Shown here in pieces: positions 6,996 to 15,405 of a stretch of DNA of 43,769 nucleotides (position 1 is the stretch's first letter; each line of letters starts with the position of its first letter). The notes beneath the pieces were generated by a model. That model was not told the origin of the DNA. It saw only the letters and a program-made list of their open reading frames with translations, and ran no database searches. The DNA comes from a virus. The position numbers and the translations under genes are program-made. The stretch covers positions 1-43,769 of IMG/VR virus record IMGVR_UViG_3300046694_000231. One strand, 5' to 3'.

Positions 6996-7575
6996 CGCGT
7001 GTCACCTCCAGGCTCACCGTCACTGCCCCCTCGAAGTAGCGGTGCACCGTGCCGTCGGGATACTCGACCTCGAGGTCGTAGACGCCCTTGGTCCAGGTGA
7101 ACGCGGCCGTTTCGTCGGCGCTGACCTGGCGAACGATGGTGCCGGCGCCGGTGATGGTCAGGCCGTCGCTTTCCGTGGTGAGCTCGAGCAGCACATTCCC
7201 GCCAGGTGCATCGCGCACTTGCATGCGGGCCTTGGCGCCAGTCAGGTCCACCGGTGGCTGGTAGATCAACTGGCCGCCGGCGGGCATCCGGCCAACCGCC
7301 GAGATAGTGTTGATGGCCAGGGTGTCGTCATCGATGACCTGCACCCGGTGCGGCACCTGCGTGCGAGGCACCCGGTTCAGCTCGGACATTTGTTGCACGC
7401 CCTGAATCCACACCAGCCAGTCGCCTGGCAGGCCGTGGTCAACCGTCAACAGCACCGGGGCCGCCGGCGCGATTGAGGTGATCGGCCGGTACACGAAGAG
7501 CGGCTGCATGATTCGAAGCGTGTCGCGCAGGGTCGCGCCCTGAATGACGCGCAAGGGGACATTGGCCGGCTGCAT
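6988..7575 (-). CDS. Minor tail/fibre-network protein, unknown
   Basis: The protein has 195 residues. The opening MQPANVPLRVIQGATLRDTLRI and the closing segment (YDLEVEYPDGTVHRYFEGAV) resemble the small beta-sandwich proteins that sit beside fibres in Pseudomonas siphophages, where a material-property-like fold binds a neighbour subunit. The middle is strand-rich. Position within the fibre cluster is the main support. Confidence 0.6.
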   Translation of the reverse strand: MQPANVPLRVIQGATLRDTLRIMQPLFVYRPITSIAPAAPVLLTVDHGLPGDWLVWIQGVQQMSELNRVPRTQVPHRVQVIDDDTLAINTISAVGRMPAGGQLIYQPPVDLTGAKARMQVRDAPGGNVLLELTTESDGLTITGAGTIVRQVSADETAAFTWTKGVYDLEVEYPDGTVHRYFEGAVTVSLEVTRDG

Positions 7576-7605
7576 GCGGCTACTCCATTGAGAAAGGTGG
7601 CGGGA

Positions 7606-9060
7606 TCAGACCCAGGTAAAAAGCTCGGTGTTCTGGTTGCGCAGAACCTGTCCGGTGATGGGGTTGTATGAGCCTGACCCACGACCGGGAAGTCCGGCTT
7701 CGCTGGTGTGGTAGGTGTACAAGCCAGCATGGCGCCCGCTGGGGGTGAGCGCTTCAGAGTCCACCACCAAGCGGGTCGAGTCGAACCGGTCAGGAAAATC
7801 GAAATATTGCACCGGGCAATCCAAAACCTTGTTGGATAGCGCGCTGAATGACATCAGCGATTGCCGACCGATGTACGCCTGGGTAGTAGGAATAGCCCCG
7901 GGATACAGCCACCGAAGCGCCTGGTTGATCGGCTCTACATCCGTCTCTAGGGCTTCCCAGTAGCTGTTGAAATTTAACGCGCCAGATGACGTGAACGTGG
8001 AGGCCAGGGCCATGACCTCGAAGCCGTCAACGTCCATGCTGATATCGCTACTGAAACTGATGACGCCGTCAGAATTCACCGAGCCGTTCACCACTTCCGA
8101 GCTGTTCACCACGGTGGTCGCCACCCCGGTGCTCGACGTTAGCGTTCGAGTTTGCGCGAGCTGAAGATTCAGCGAACCTGATTGGCTGCTCGCATCGCCG
8201 CCCAGGGTGTTCGTTTGCACAGCGTAAATCTTCACCTGGTACTGAATGAGGTCCACTGACCCATCGGGCAAGTACCAGGCCCAGATAGTCGCGTCCATCT
8301 GGGAATCGGTAATCCAGGTTCCGACCTTTGCCGAACTGCTGCCGATCGTGACCACGCCCGCGGGCTCGGGTGGCGGCTCGGTGGTCACGGTCACTACGCC
8401 CCGGGTGTCCGTTCCGCCAGCGAGCAGCGTCAGGCTGGCATTCATCGTCGCGAATTCACCGGTGACGGTGATTTCAATGAGTGCCACCGTCTCTTCCGCG
8501 TAGCTGAGCGAGCTTGCCCGGGCGCGGCTGACACGGACGATCATTCCCGTGCCGTCGGGTTTCCTATCCACCGGCACAGCAACAGGCGTAAAGCCTCCGC
8601 TAACCGTGTCAGGAAAGCCGGCGGCGGCCGCGGTCATCGTCAGGTACTTCTCGACGTAGATCGGGCCGGCGCCAAGGTTCACGTTGGTGGACACGGTGAA
8701 GGACATCACGCCATCGCTCCAGTTGAACTGGACTCCGAGCACACCGACGTGGTCGCCGAGCTTGATGGGGCCGCTGCCAACATCTTGGCCGCCGTAAATT
8801 CGCATCGGATAGAAATTGCGGTCGCCGCGGATGATGCCCTTGGTTAGCCACTGTTCATCGGGATCTTCCGGCGTGTAATCCACAGCAGGCATCCCGATGT
8901 CCCACAGGTACGTCCAGTTGCCGCCAAACACCGGGCAGTCAATCACCCGGCCACTTGGCAGCGGAAGCGTGCCACGCGCGCCGGCCTGGGTGATCAGGCC
9001 ATGCCAGGGCCAGCCCCAAATGTGCGGCGCGGGGTCCAAGACGCTATTCGGAATTCCCAC
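7606..9060 (-). CDS. Large tail structural protein, unknown
   Basis: The protein has 484 residues. The N-terminal third is rich in aromatic residues and proline (WGWPWHGLI, GGNWTYLWDIG, EDPDEQWLTKG). The centre has repeated Val/Thr strands with a proline linker (TTEPPPEPAGVVTIG), and the C-terminal third has mixed composition. There is no enzymatic motif that I can name. It lies between a DUF-like tail gene and the fibre genes, so it may be a distal tail or central fibre component. Confidence 0.65.
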   Translation of the reverse strand: MGIPNSVLDPAPHIWGWPWHGLITQAGARGTLPLPSGRVIDCPVFGGNWTYLWDIGMPAVDYTPEDPDEQWLTKGIIRGDRNFYPMRIYGGQDVGSGPIKLGDHVGVLGVQFNWSDGVMSFTVSTNVNLGAGPIYVEKYLTMTAAAAGFPDTVSGGFTPVAVPVDRKPDGTGMIVRVSRARASSLSYAEETVALIEITVTGEFATMNASLTLLAGGTDTRGVVTVTTEPPPEPAGVVTIGSSSAKVGTWITDSQMDATIWAWYLPDGSVDLIQYQVKIYAVQTNTLGGDASSQSGSLNLQLAQTRTLTSSTGVATTVVNSSEVVNGSVNSDGVISFSSDISMDVDGFEVMALASTFTSSGALNFNSYWEALETDVEPINQALRWLYPGAIPTTQAYIGRQSLMSFSALSNKVLDCPVQYFDFPDRFDSTRLVVDSEALTPSGRHAGLYTYHTSEAGLPGRGSGSYNPITGQVLRNQNTELFTWV

Positions 9061-9061
9061 G

Positions 9062-9634
9062 CTATGCGCCCTCTACCGCCACATATGCGTTCGGTGTGAC
9101 ACGGAGCGTGAGGTAAATCCCGACGATGGCCGAGCTTTCGTTCATCTGCCACTCCAGATAGTCGAAGGAAATCCTCACGACATCGGTGACCAACAGCTTC
9201 AACACATTGCCGTCCTGAGTGGCAGTCACTCCAGCGACATCCCCCTGAAAGCCAAACGCATTGGTGTTGCCAAGGGCCGAAAAATCGAGATCGATAGGAA
9301 CTGTTACGCCAGCAGCAACGCTAGTCACATCAATGGCAAAGCCGTGCGGGAGGCCTCCCCAGGCCGGCATTTCCAGCGTGGTCACGGGCGCTGTTGGGCC
9401 AGCTTCGCCGGTGGCGTCGATGGCGATCAGTCGCTGCATACGAGTCGGGGAAAACGTGGCTCCGGCGTTGAATCCAACTCCTTCCTGAGCACCTCGGATC
9501 TGTACCCAGTCCTCGGGGTTGGTCGTACCAGTACCAAAGAAAATGGCGTCGCTGTACATGTAATGGCAGCCGATAGATGGCGGCGCTTCGCTTGGCCATT
9601 CGGTCGCGACGATCGTGTGAATTTTGTCGACCAT
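9062..9634 (-). CDS. Tail protein, unknown
   Basis: The protein has 190 residues and is strand-rich, with few charged residues. Features such as MVDKIHTIVATEWPSEAPPS and a C-terminal ESSAIVGIYLTLRVTPN point to a soluble beta-structured virion protein. A GAGG ribosome site lies upstream of the ATG. It ends one base before the next gene begins, as usual in this operon. No family is recognised. Confidence 0.6.
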   Translation of the reverse strand: MVDKIHTIVATEWPSEAPPSIGCHYMYSDAIFFGTGTTNPEDWVQIRGAQEGVGFNAGATFSPTRMQRLIAIDATGEAGPTAPVTTLEMPAWGGLPHGFAIDVTSVAAGVTVPIDLDFSALGNTNAFGFQGDVAGVTATQDGNVLKLLVTDVVRISFDYLEWQMNESSAIVGIYLTLRVTPNAYVAVEGA

Positions 9635-9636
9635 GC

Positions 9637-10053
9637 TTATGCCTCGATTAGTTGATTGCCCAGGTGATCCACCAGCCGGTTGCCGGTTTCATCGGTCAGC
9701 GCACCACCAGGAGACGGCACGCTATTTTCCAAAGCCAACACCCGCGCGGTAAGACCAGCGATCGCGGTCTGCGCCGCTGCCAACTGGCTAAACAAGCTCG
9801 TCAGCAGACCAGCAGTCAGCGGGCAGTAAATGACGCTCCCGGCCGGCCAGTCCTGGGCGGCCGTTGCCTCCCGTGCCCGGGTAAGCGTGGCGGTACCACC
9901 GACCACCACCGCGTCGACGATTTCCCACCTGGTGGGAGATGAATCCGAATCGGTGATGGTCAGCCGGTAGCTGCCATTGGGCAGCGCCAGGGCCAGCGAC
10001 GTGGCCGCCAGCGGCAGCGTGATCGACGCTCTGTAGTTGTTGATGAAGTTCAT
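9637..10053 (-). CDS. Tail protein with C-terminal coiled coil
   Basis: The protein has 138 residues. The N-terminal domain (MNFINNYRASITLPLAATSL, then YRLTITDSDSSPTRWEIV and ATLTRAREATAAQDWPAGS) matches a small tail protein family seen in Pseudomonas siphophages that often carries a fibre-like opening domain. A heptad-like segment follows (FSQLAAAQTAIAGLTARVL) and the C-terminus is short. It probably trimerises. It sits between the hub-like gene and the fibres. Confidence 0.65.
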   Translation of the reverse strand: MNFINNYRASITLPLAATSLALALPNGSYRLTITDSDSSPTRWEIVDAVVVGGTATLTRAREATAAQDWPAGSVIYCPLTAGLLTSLFSQLAAAQTAIAGLTARVLALENSVPSPGGALTDETGNRLVDHLGNQLIEA

Positions 10054-10055
10054 TG

Positions 10056-10502
10056 CTACTCCAGCCCGTTCTTGTATTCGAAGACCACTTCGGCGCCGTT
10101 GGCGTCGGTCATAACCACCTTCTTCACGCTGCGGAACCTGGCCCAGGCCATGCCGTCAGTTGTGGGAATCAATGCCGACTCGAAGTACTCGCGCGCTGCG
10201 GCCGAGGGCTCGATCAGAGGGCTGGCAATACCGCCGCCGGTGGCCGCGCTTTTCGGCGCAACGTAGGGCGCACTGCCCCGCTGCGCCGGCAGAAAACCGC
10301 GAGGCTCTACCGTGCGCAGCTGGGCGGCCTGTTTCTCCGGCCGGATCAGGCTGTTGAGGTCGTCCTGAATCGACGAGCCTCGGCGCTCGTTGGTGTTGTT
10401 GGTCTGGATCGCGCGACGCTCGGCGGCGTTGTTCTTGCCAATGGCCTGGCGCTCAGCAGCGTTTGCCCGGCCGCTGGCCCGGCGTTCATCTCCCAATGCC
10501 AT
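10056..10502 (-). CDS. Tail-associated protein, unknown
   Basis: The protein has 148 residues. The first 45 are a repetitive basic helix with three copies of an (A/N)xxERRA(I/S) pattern around RANAAERQAIGKNNAAERRA. A proline- and glycine-rich linker and a folded C-terminal domain of about 60 residues (AREYFESALIPTTDGMAWAR) follow. The repetitive N-terminus may bind DNA or a partner virion protein. It lies directly after the hub-like gene, separated by one base. Confidence 0.6.
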   Translation of the reverse strand: MALGDERRASGRANAAERQAIGKNNAAERRAIQTNNTNERRGSSIQDDLNSLIRPEKQAAQLRTVEPRGFLPAQRGSAPYVAPKSAATGGGIASPLIEPSAAAREYFESALIPTTDGMAWARFRSVKKVVMTDANGAEVVFEYKNGLE

Positions 10503-10503
10503 G

Positions 10504-12228
10504 TCAAAGCTCCAACCAGTCGTTCGGAATTGCCACGCGGTAGGTCACCGGCACCTCCGTTGCTTTCTCGTCGCGCAGCGCCTCGGCGATCTCCGGCGCT
10601 TCCAGATCAAGGCGGCGCGGGAACAGTTCGAGATCCGGGTTTATGTCCAGATCGTTCTCGGTGTAGTTGCCCGAAAAGCCCAGCTTTTCCTCGTCATAGA
10701 TCGGGCTTTCGTTTCGGCCACCCAGTTGCGTCGGCAGGATCTTGTCCTGGTCTTCGGGGTCGCCTGGCGACGGCACGTAGCCGGCGAACGCCGGAGCGGT
10801 CAGAGGATCGGAAACGGTGCCGCCGCCGCGCATCACCGAGATACTCAGGGTGGTGATGGCAATGGCGCTGGCCATATCGAAGCTGTCGTTCACCCGGCTG
10901 CAGCGCGCCTGGGCGCCCACGTTCTGGTCTTCCAGGCGCAGCGTGTGGGTGAGGTCCACACCCATGACCATGCTGGTGGGAACATCCCAGCTCACTTCCG
11001 TCTGGGTATGCGCGCCGATCACGGTGGTGGCGGCCTGGTGCAGGATGCACTCCAGCGCCGACACCCGGCGGGCTTCGTCGATCACATCGGTTTGGCCGGT
11101 GGTGCCACCGGTGAACTCGCCTGATTCCCAGGCCTCGCTGGTGTCGTTCTGCACCTCCAGCGCGACACGCTCCCGGCCGATCACCTCGCCGGCGGCGGCC
11201 ACACTCGCCTCAGCCACCACGTTGATGCGGTACTGCATGGTCACCGGCTGATTCCACCGGCGCCCGCCCACCCAGCCAGCGGCCAGCAGCAGGTCGGTGA
11301 AGTTGTTGGTCCAGCCCTGGGGAGGATCGCAATAAACACCGGACGGCGGCAGCAGCTGGTAGCTGGCACCGGCGAGTAGGGTCTGGCCGCTCGACTCGGT
11401 GGCCGACTGCACCATGTCGATGGTCGGCAGTTCGGTGTCGTCCTGACGCCAGTTGCAGAAACCAGCCTCGCCGGAACTACCACCCAACCCCGGGTGCACC
11501 CACCCATAGTGAATGTTCCATTGCCACAGCCGCGCGAAGCGGTAGTCGGCCTCGATCTTCACCGTGTTGGTGAGGTTGGTCAGCTCGGCATAGGAAACCC
11601 GGATGGATTCGTAAACCGTGGTGTCCGGACCAAACACAAAATCCGGCGTTGCAGCGGCGTACCAGCTGCTGACGCGCAGCGTGCCGTCGGCGGCAGAGTC
11701 CAGGCTGGCCGGTATCGTGCCCATGCGCTCAAGCGCGTAATCCCAGCGGCTGCGGCCGTCGACCGCTTCGAACACGTCCGGCGACCAGTAGCCACCAGTG
11801 AGCGCATCGATGGCGGTGACCTCCAGGGCCTCCACACGCTGCTGCAGCTGGTCACTGCATTGGCAGCTGAGCGTGCGCGTCAGCGAATCCCAGTCGGTCT
11901 TCACGATGCGGCCGGTGAAGCGCAGGGACAGCGTGGTTTCGCCCAGGGCGGTGCTGACGTAGTGGATGGTCACCGTGCGGCCGATCCAGTCGGAAGGCAC
12001 CACGGCACCAGGCAGAAGCTGCAGCACCAGGGTGGCCACGCCGGCAGAGCCTCGTTCCCGGTCCACGGTAACTGTGCCGGTCAGGCGGCTGGACATGTCC
12101 ACCCCGCCGATCAACACCAGCAGCTTCCACCGGTATGAATCACCCTTTACGACCGGAACTGTGTAGGTGACAGCGGCGGCCAAGGCATTCAGCGGTAGCG
12201 CGTTTAAAGGCGATCCGTTGAGCTGCAT
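10504..12228 (-). CDS. Tail hub / baseplate-like protein
   Basis: The protein has 574 residues. It starts with an unusual repeat (LNGSPLNALPLNALAAA), then has a strand-rich region (SRLTGTVTVDRERGSAGVAT, VTIHYVSTALGETTLSLRF) that resembles the two barrel domains of tail hub proteins such as GpD/gp27. The C-terminal third is less ordered and contains NESPIYDEEKLGF. The order tape measure, distal protein, hub, fibres is standard for siphophages and supports the call. The start codon overlaps the stop of the preceding gene by one base. Confidence 0.6.
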   Translation of the reverse strand: MQLNGSPLNALPLNALAAAVTYTVPVVKGDSYRWKLLVLIGGVDMSSRLTGTVTVDRERGSAGVATLVLQLLPGAVVPSDWIGRTVTIHYVSTALGETTLSLRFTGRIVKTDWDSLTRTLSCQCSDQLQQRVEALEVTAIDALTGGYWSPDVFEAVDGRSRWDYALERMGTIPASLDSAADGTLRVSSWYAAATPDFVFGPDTTVYESIRVSYAELTNLTNTVKIEADYRFARLWQWNIHYGWVHPGLGGSSGEAGFCNWRQDDTELPTIDMVQSATESSGQTLLAGASYQLLPPSGVYCDPPQGWTNNFTDLLLAAGWVGGRRWNQPVTMQYRINVVAEASVAAAGEVIGRERVALEVQNDTSEAWESGEFTGGTTGQTDVIDEARRVSALECILHQAATTVIGAHTQTEVSWDVPTSMVMGVDLTHTLRLEDQNVGAQARCSRVNDSFDMASAIAITTLSISVMRGGGTVSDPLTAPAFAGYVPSPGDPEDQDKILPTQLGGRNESPIYDEEKLGFSGNYTENDLDINPDLELFPRRLDLEAPEIAEALRDEKATEVPVTYRVAIPNDWLEL

Positions 12229-12743
12229 CAGACTTCTTCCCAGTCAATTTGCCAGCTGTAGCGGCGCGCGCCATGGCTAAAGCTTTTCGGTGGCTTTGAA
12301 GCGAACACGGTAAACATCGGCATCCACTCAACTAGGTAGCGCTCAGCACCAGCCACAGCGTCCACCGTTACAACCTGGCCAGCGAGAACGCAGGGGCTGC
12401 GCACCAGCTCGCCGTCGACCATGGCATATGCCCATGGCGCGACGTCATCCCGCGGGGTGCTGGTCAGCGGTATTACTCGGCCTGCATCGGAAATGCATTC
12501 CGGCATGGTCAGCTTGAGCAGCAGCGGCCCGGTAAAGTCCAGGCCGTCCAGGCCCGAGGAAAACAACCCCTCGCCACTGATGCTTCCTGATGCCTTGCCC
12601 CAGTGGTTCAGCTTTACCCCGCCGCCCTCGCCCATGCGGACAATCGACTCACCAAAAATAGGATCGCTGCTTTGGTCAGGCGCACCCGAATCAATGACGA
12701 TAGGCACCCCGCCCAACTCAACACGTGGGTAATTGGGCTCCAT
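12228..12743 (-). CDS. Probable distal tail-like protein
   Basis: The protein has 171 residues and is predicted mainly beta. It starts MEPNYPRVELGGVPIVIDSG and ends with a Trp-rich motif (SWQIDWEEV), as seen in the ring-forming protein directly after the tape measure in this phage group. A ring that joins tail tube and hub would fit the position. No direct domain evidence is available by eye. Confidence 0.55.
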   Translation of the reverse strand: MEPNYPRVELGGVPIVIDSGAPDQSSDPIFGESIVRMGEGGGVKLNHWGKASGSISGEGLFSSGLDGLDFTGPLLLKLTMPECISDAGRVIPLTSTPRDDVAPWAYAMVDGELVRSPCVLAGQVVTVDAVAGAERYLVEWMPMFTVFASKPPKSFSHGARRYSWQIDWEEV

Positions 12744-12760
12744 CTAAATACTCCGGGGAA

Positions 12761-14815
12761 TCAGGTTCTGTTGCGGCCGCGCTTCACGCGGAGCATTTGG
12801 ATTTGATTGAGAGCATCTGCCTCGCCTTGCAACATGACTGCCTGGCCGCCGACGTTCAGGTGCACAGTGCCAAGGTCTCGCCCACTCGCCGGCGTAACCG
12901 CCGCAGCCGCGGCCGATGTGCTGTCGAGAACACTGGGGATATTCAGCCCCGCCATGCGCGACGCAATACGCCGCGAAATATCGGCCGGATAGATGCGCTC
13001 GCCGCCCCCCATCTGCATCAGCTCCGGCCCGTTCTCGCCGACCCAGGCCATGCCCGGCGGCGCACTGTTGGTGCCCGTGGCGTAGCCCGGAACAGCAGCG
13101 GTTCCTGCATCAGTACCGGCGGCGATGGCGGCGGTGTTGGCCACAGGAGTGACTTGGACTGGAATCACCAAGGTCTTCCCCAACGTCGCTGCAAGCGCCG
13201 TTGCCTGCGCTACTGCAGCGGCAATCTGCTCAGGAGGAAGATTTACCGAGATGTTCACCTCTTTCAGATCATCCAGCTGATCTTTGAGCTGTGTGGCGGC
13301 CAGCCCCATGTTGAGTATTTTCCGCTCGGCCTCTGATTGAGCAACGCCATTTGCAGCCAATTCAATGGCTTTAAGTTCCTCGGCGACACCTTTGAACCCG
13401 TAGGTATTCTCCCCAGCAGAGGCCAGATTACTCAGCATCTCCAACGCCGCCTGCGCCTGTTGCTCAGCGGTTTTGAAGTCACCCTTATTCAGTGCGTCTC
13501 TGGCAGATATTTTCAGGTCTTGGGCCGCCGAATAGCTGCCGCCAGGGTCTCCGCTCGCCGTAGAAAAAGAGGCCATTGCCTTGGTGTACCGGGCCTCAAT
13601 ATCAACTCGGTCCTGTTTGAGCTTCTTGAGTGCTGTGATCTCTGTTTTTTGCGAAGCAATAATCGATTTGCTTTTAGCAGTCGCGTCCTTCACCAGTTCG
13701 GCGTTGAGGGATTTGATTTCATCTACGTATTGCTGCTGATCGCTGACGATTTCCTCGTTTGCTTTTTTCTTCTTGATTTGACGCTCTACCTCCATTGCGC
13801 CTTCTTTCGCGTATTCATCGCTCCAGATTTTGTTGATCCTGGACATCGCCTTTTCGATGTTGCTGGCCATCTCTGCGGTGGAGTCTTGGCTGATATCGGC
13901 CGCCCCTTGGAACTGGCCCTTCATTACCGCTGCCGCTTGCGCCGCGAGGGCACCAAGGTAAGTACCCACAAATTGAAACGCTGCGCTCAATGCAATGCCT
14001 GCGGTGGTTATCACCTTGAGAGCGCCACCGAGAAAGCCGGCGGAGGTTGCGGCACCATCGGCATCGTTTTTGAAGTCCAACAACAAGCCGGTCAAGGTAT
14101 TGAGCGTCGGCAGTAGCCCGATCGCGATCTTGTTACCGACGCCGTCGGCAGTTGATCCAAGGACATCCAAGCTGTCATTGAACGCGGCGGCGGACTTGTA
14201 GTCAGCCTCGCTAAGAACCAGACCAAGCTCTTCCGCCTTGTCCTTGAGCTCCTGAAGGCCAGCGGCGCCCATGTTTAAAATTGGAAGAAGTTTGGCGCCG
14301 GACTTCCCAAATAGCTGAAGTGCTAATGCCGACTTCTGAACGCCGTCCGGCATTTTTTCGAATCGATCAGCAACTTCGGAAAATAGGCTGTCAGCCGATT
14401 TGATATTTCCTGCCGCATCGCGAATGGAGATGCCCAGACTGCCGAACGTAGCGACTTGGGCCTTTGAGCCACCGGCCGCCTTGGAAATAGTTTGGTTAAA
14501 TTTGGTCAGGGATGCAGCCAGGTCTTCAGGCCCCATGCTTGCGAACTTCGCGGCGTACTGCAGACCCGCAAACTGCGATGAAAGGAAGCCTGTCCGCTCT
14601 GCCAACTCGTCCGTTTTGTCGATCGCGTCGATGCTGCTTTTCACCCAGGCTGCAAACGCGGTTGCCGAAACAGCGAGCGAGGCGCCAATGACTGCCCCCG
14701 CGCTAACGGCCGTTTTGCTCAGCTTGTCGAACGACGCATCCGCTTCAGCAAAGGCTTTCTGCGATGTGTTCTTGCCCTCAATAATGAGCTGCGTTTTGAC
14801 TTTGCTATCTGCCAT
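12761..14815 (-). CDS. Tape measure protein
   Basis: The protein has 684 residues, sets tail length and is injected or forms the channel for DNA. An N-terminal helix with ADASFDKLSKTAVSAGAVIG is followed by a membrane-active hydrophobic region (about 260-300), long charged helices with coiled-coil character (about 340-480), and the typical C-terminal GYATGTNSAPPGMAWVGENG / ELMQMGGGERIYPA motif found in many tape measures. Length and position just after the chaperone frameshift pair are diagnostic. It overlaps the chaperone fusion's end by 11 bases. Confidence 0.93.
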   Translation of the reverse strand: MADSKVKTQLIIEGKNTSQKAFAEADASFDKLSKTAVSAGAVIGASLAVSATAFAAWVKSSIDAIDKTDELAERTGFLSSQFAGLQYAAKFASMGPEDLAASLTKFNQTISKAAGGSKAQVATFGSLGISIRDAAGNIKSADSLFSEVADRFEKMPDGVQKSALALQLFGKSGAKLLPILNMGAAGLQELKDKAEELGLVLSEADYKSAAAFNDSLDVLGSTADGVGNKIAIGLLPTLNTLTGLLLDFKNDADGAATSAGFLGGALKVITTAGIALSAAFQFVGTYLGALAAQAAAVMKGQFQGAADISQDSTAEMASNIEKAMSRINKIWSDEYAKEGAMEVERQIKKKKANEEIVSDQQQYVDEIKSLNAELVKDATAKSKSIIASQKTEITALKKLKQDRVDIEARYTKAMASFSTASGDPGGSYSAAQDLKISARDALNKGDFKTAEQQAQAALEMLSNLASAGENTYGFKGVAEELKAIELAANGVAQSEAERKILNMGLAATQLKDQLDDLKEVNISVNLPPEQIAAAVAQATALAATLGKTLVIPVQVTPVANTAAIAAGTDAGTAAVPGYATGTNSAPPGMAWVGENGPELMQMGGGERIYPADISRRIASRMAGLNIPSVLDSTSAAAAAVTPASGRDLGTVHLNVGGQAVMLQGEADALNQIQMLRVKRGRNRT

Positions 14816-15352
14816 TGCTCAGCCTCTGAATGTATTGGGAGAACACCTGCTCTTTGGCCTTGGCATAACGTGCTGCCGTAGCCATGGAGCGCTCTGCCTT
14901 TCTTCGATGCCCGTCAACCGCCCCCACCCAGAGTTCAAGCTGGGCGAGCGTGTATCCCTTCACGTCGGCCCATTGGTGGCCCGCGCCGATCAGGGCCTGG
15001 ATTGAACTTGCCCAACCAGCTGATTTGCCTGAGCCAGTAGGGCCTGGTCGAAAAAATCGGCATTCACCCGCAGCACGTGGAGGGTGAGCTCGAGGGCTGC
15101 AGCGGCCGGCAGCTTGCGTCGTTGGCGCCAGCTCAGGGTCGTGCAGCAAGCCAGAATCCCTTGGAGCAAAGCCGTGTTCTTGCTGAACTCGAAGTATTTA
15201 ATCGGCGCTGGATCAGCAAGTAGCGCAAACGTAGCGGCCCCCATCTTCGAAAATTTTTCGAAGTTCTCAAGCGTGACGGGCTTGATTCGCACTCGACTTC
15301 CCATCACCACCACCACATGCGGTTCGGGAAACAAAACCTCTAGGTCGGACAT
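14805..15352 (-). CDS. Tail assembly chaperone, -1 frameshift fusion (gpGT type)
   Basis: Ribosomes that slip by -1 at 15050-15056 after codon 101 would read a further 81 codons in the next frame, giving a fusion of about 182 residues. The added part (GHQWADVKGYTLAQLELW, then AERSMATAARYAKAKEQVF) has the helical, tyrosine/alanine-rich character of the T domain that binds tail tube subunits. It has no start codon of its own in a useful place, overlaps the shorter product, and ends inside the tape measure start, which is the conserved siphophage layout. The slip itself is predicted, not observed. Confidence 0.75.
14990..15352 (-). CDS. Tail assembly chaperone, short product (gpG type)
   Basis: The protein has 120 residues from MSDLEVLFPEPHVVVVMGSR. 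The N-terminal beta part carries the pattern of phage tail chaperones (SRVRIKPVTLENFEKFSKMG), and helices follow. It coats the tape measure during tail assembly and is absent from the mature virion. It ends with TGA 20 codons after the slippery site, so most ribosomes make this form. A terminator-like hairpin belonging to the moron lies 13 bases upstream of its start. Confidence 0.8.
   Translation of the reverse strand: MSDLEVLFPEPHVVVVMGSRVRIKPVTLENFEKFSKMGAATFALLADPAPIKYFEFSKNTALLQGILACCTTLSWRQRRKLPAAAALELTLHVLRVNADFFDQALLAQANQLVGQVQSRP
15050..15056 (-). promoter_or_regulatory. -1 ribosomal frameshift slippery heptamer
   Basis: On the minus strand the codons GAT TTT TTC hold the heptamer T TTT TTC, a classical X XXY YYZ slip site in the correct frame. 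The -1 frame is open from here to 14805 and gives plausible protein. A GC-rich segment follows, but I cannot prove a stimulatory structure. Confidence 0.75.
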
Positions 15353-15364
15353 TCTTCACTCCAT

Positions 15365-15389
15365 AAAAAAACCCGCTTTCGCGGGTTTT
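15365..15389 (-). terminator. Rho-independent terminator of the tail-region moron
   Basis: On the minus strand, AACCCGC-gaaa-GCGGGTT is followed by a run of Ts: a strong seven-pair stem with a GNRA-like loop. It lies between the moron (15406-16113) and the tail chaperone gene. Such a terminator inside the late operon fits a gene transcribed on its own from the prophage. Late transcription must read through it. Confidence 0.85.
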
Positions 15390-15405
15390 CGATACTTCAA
15401 TAATT

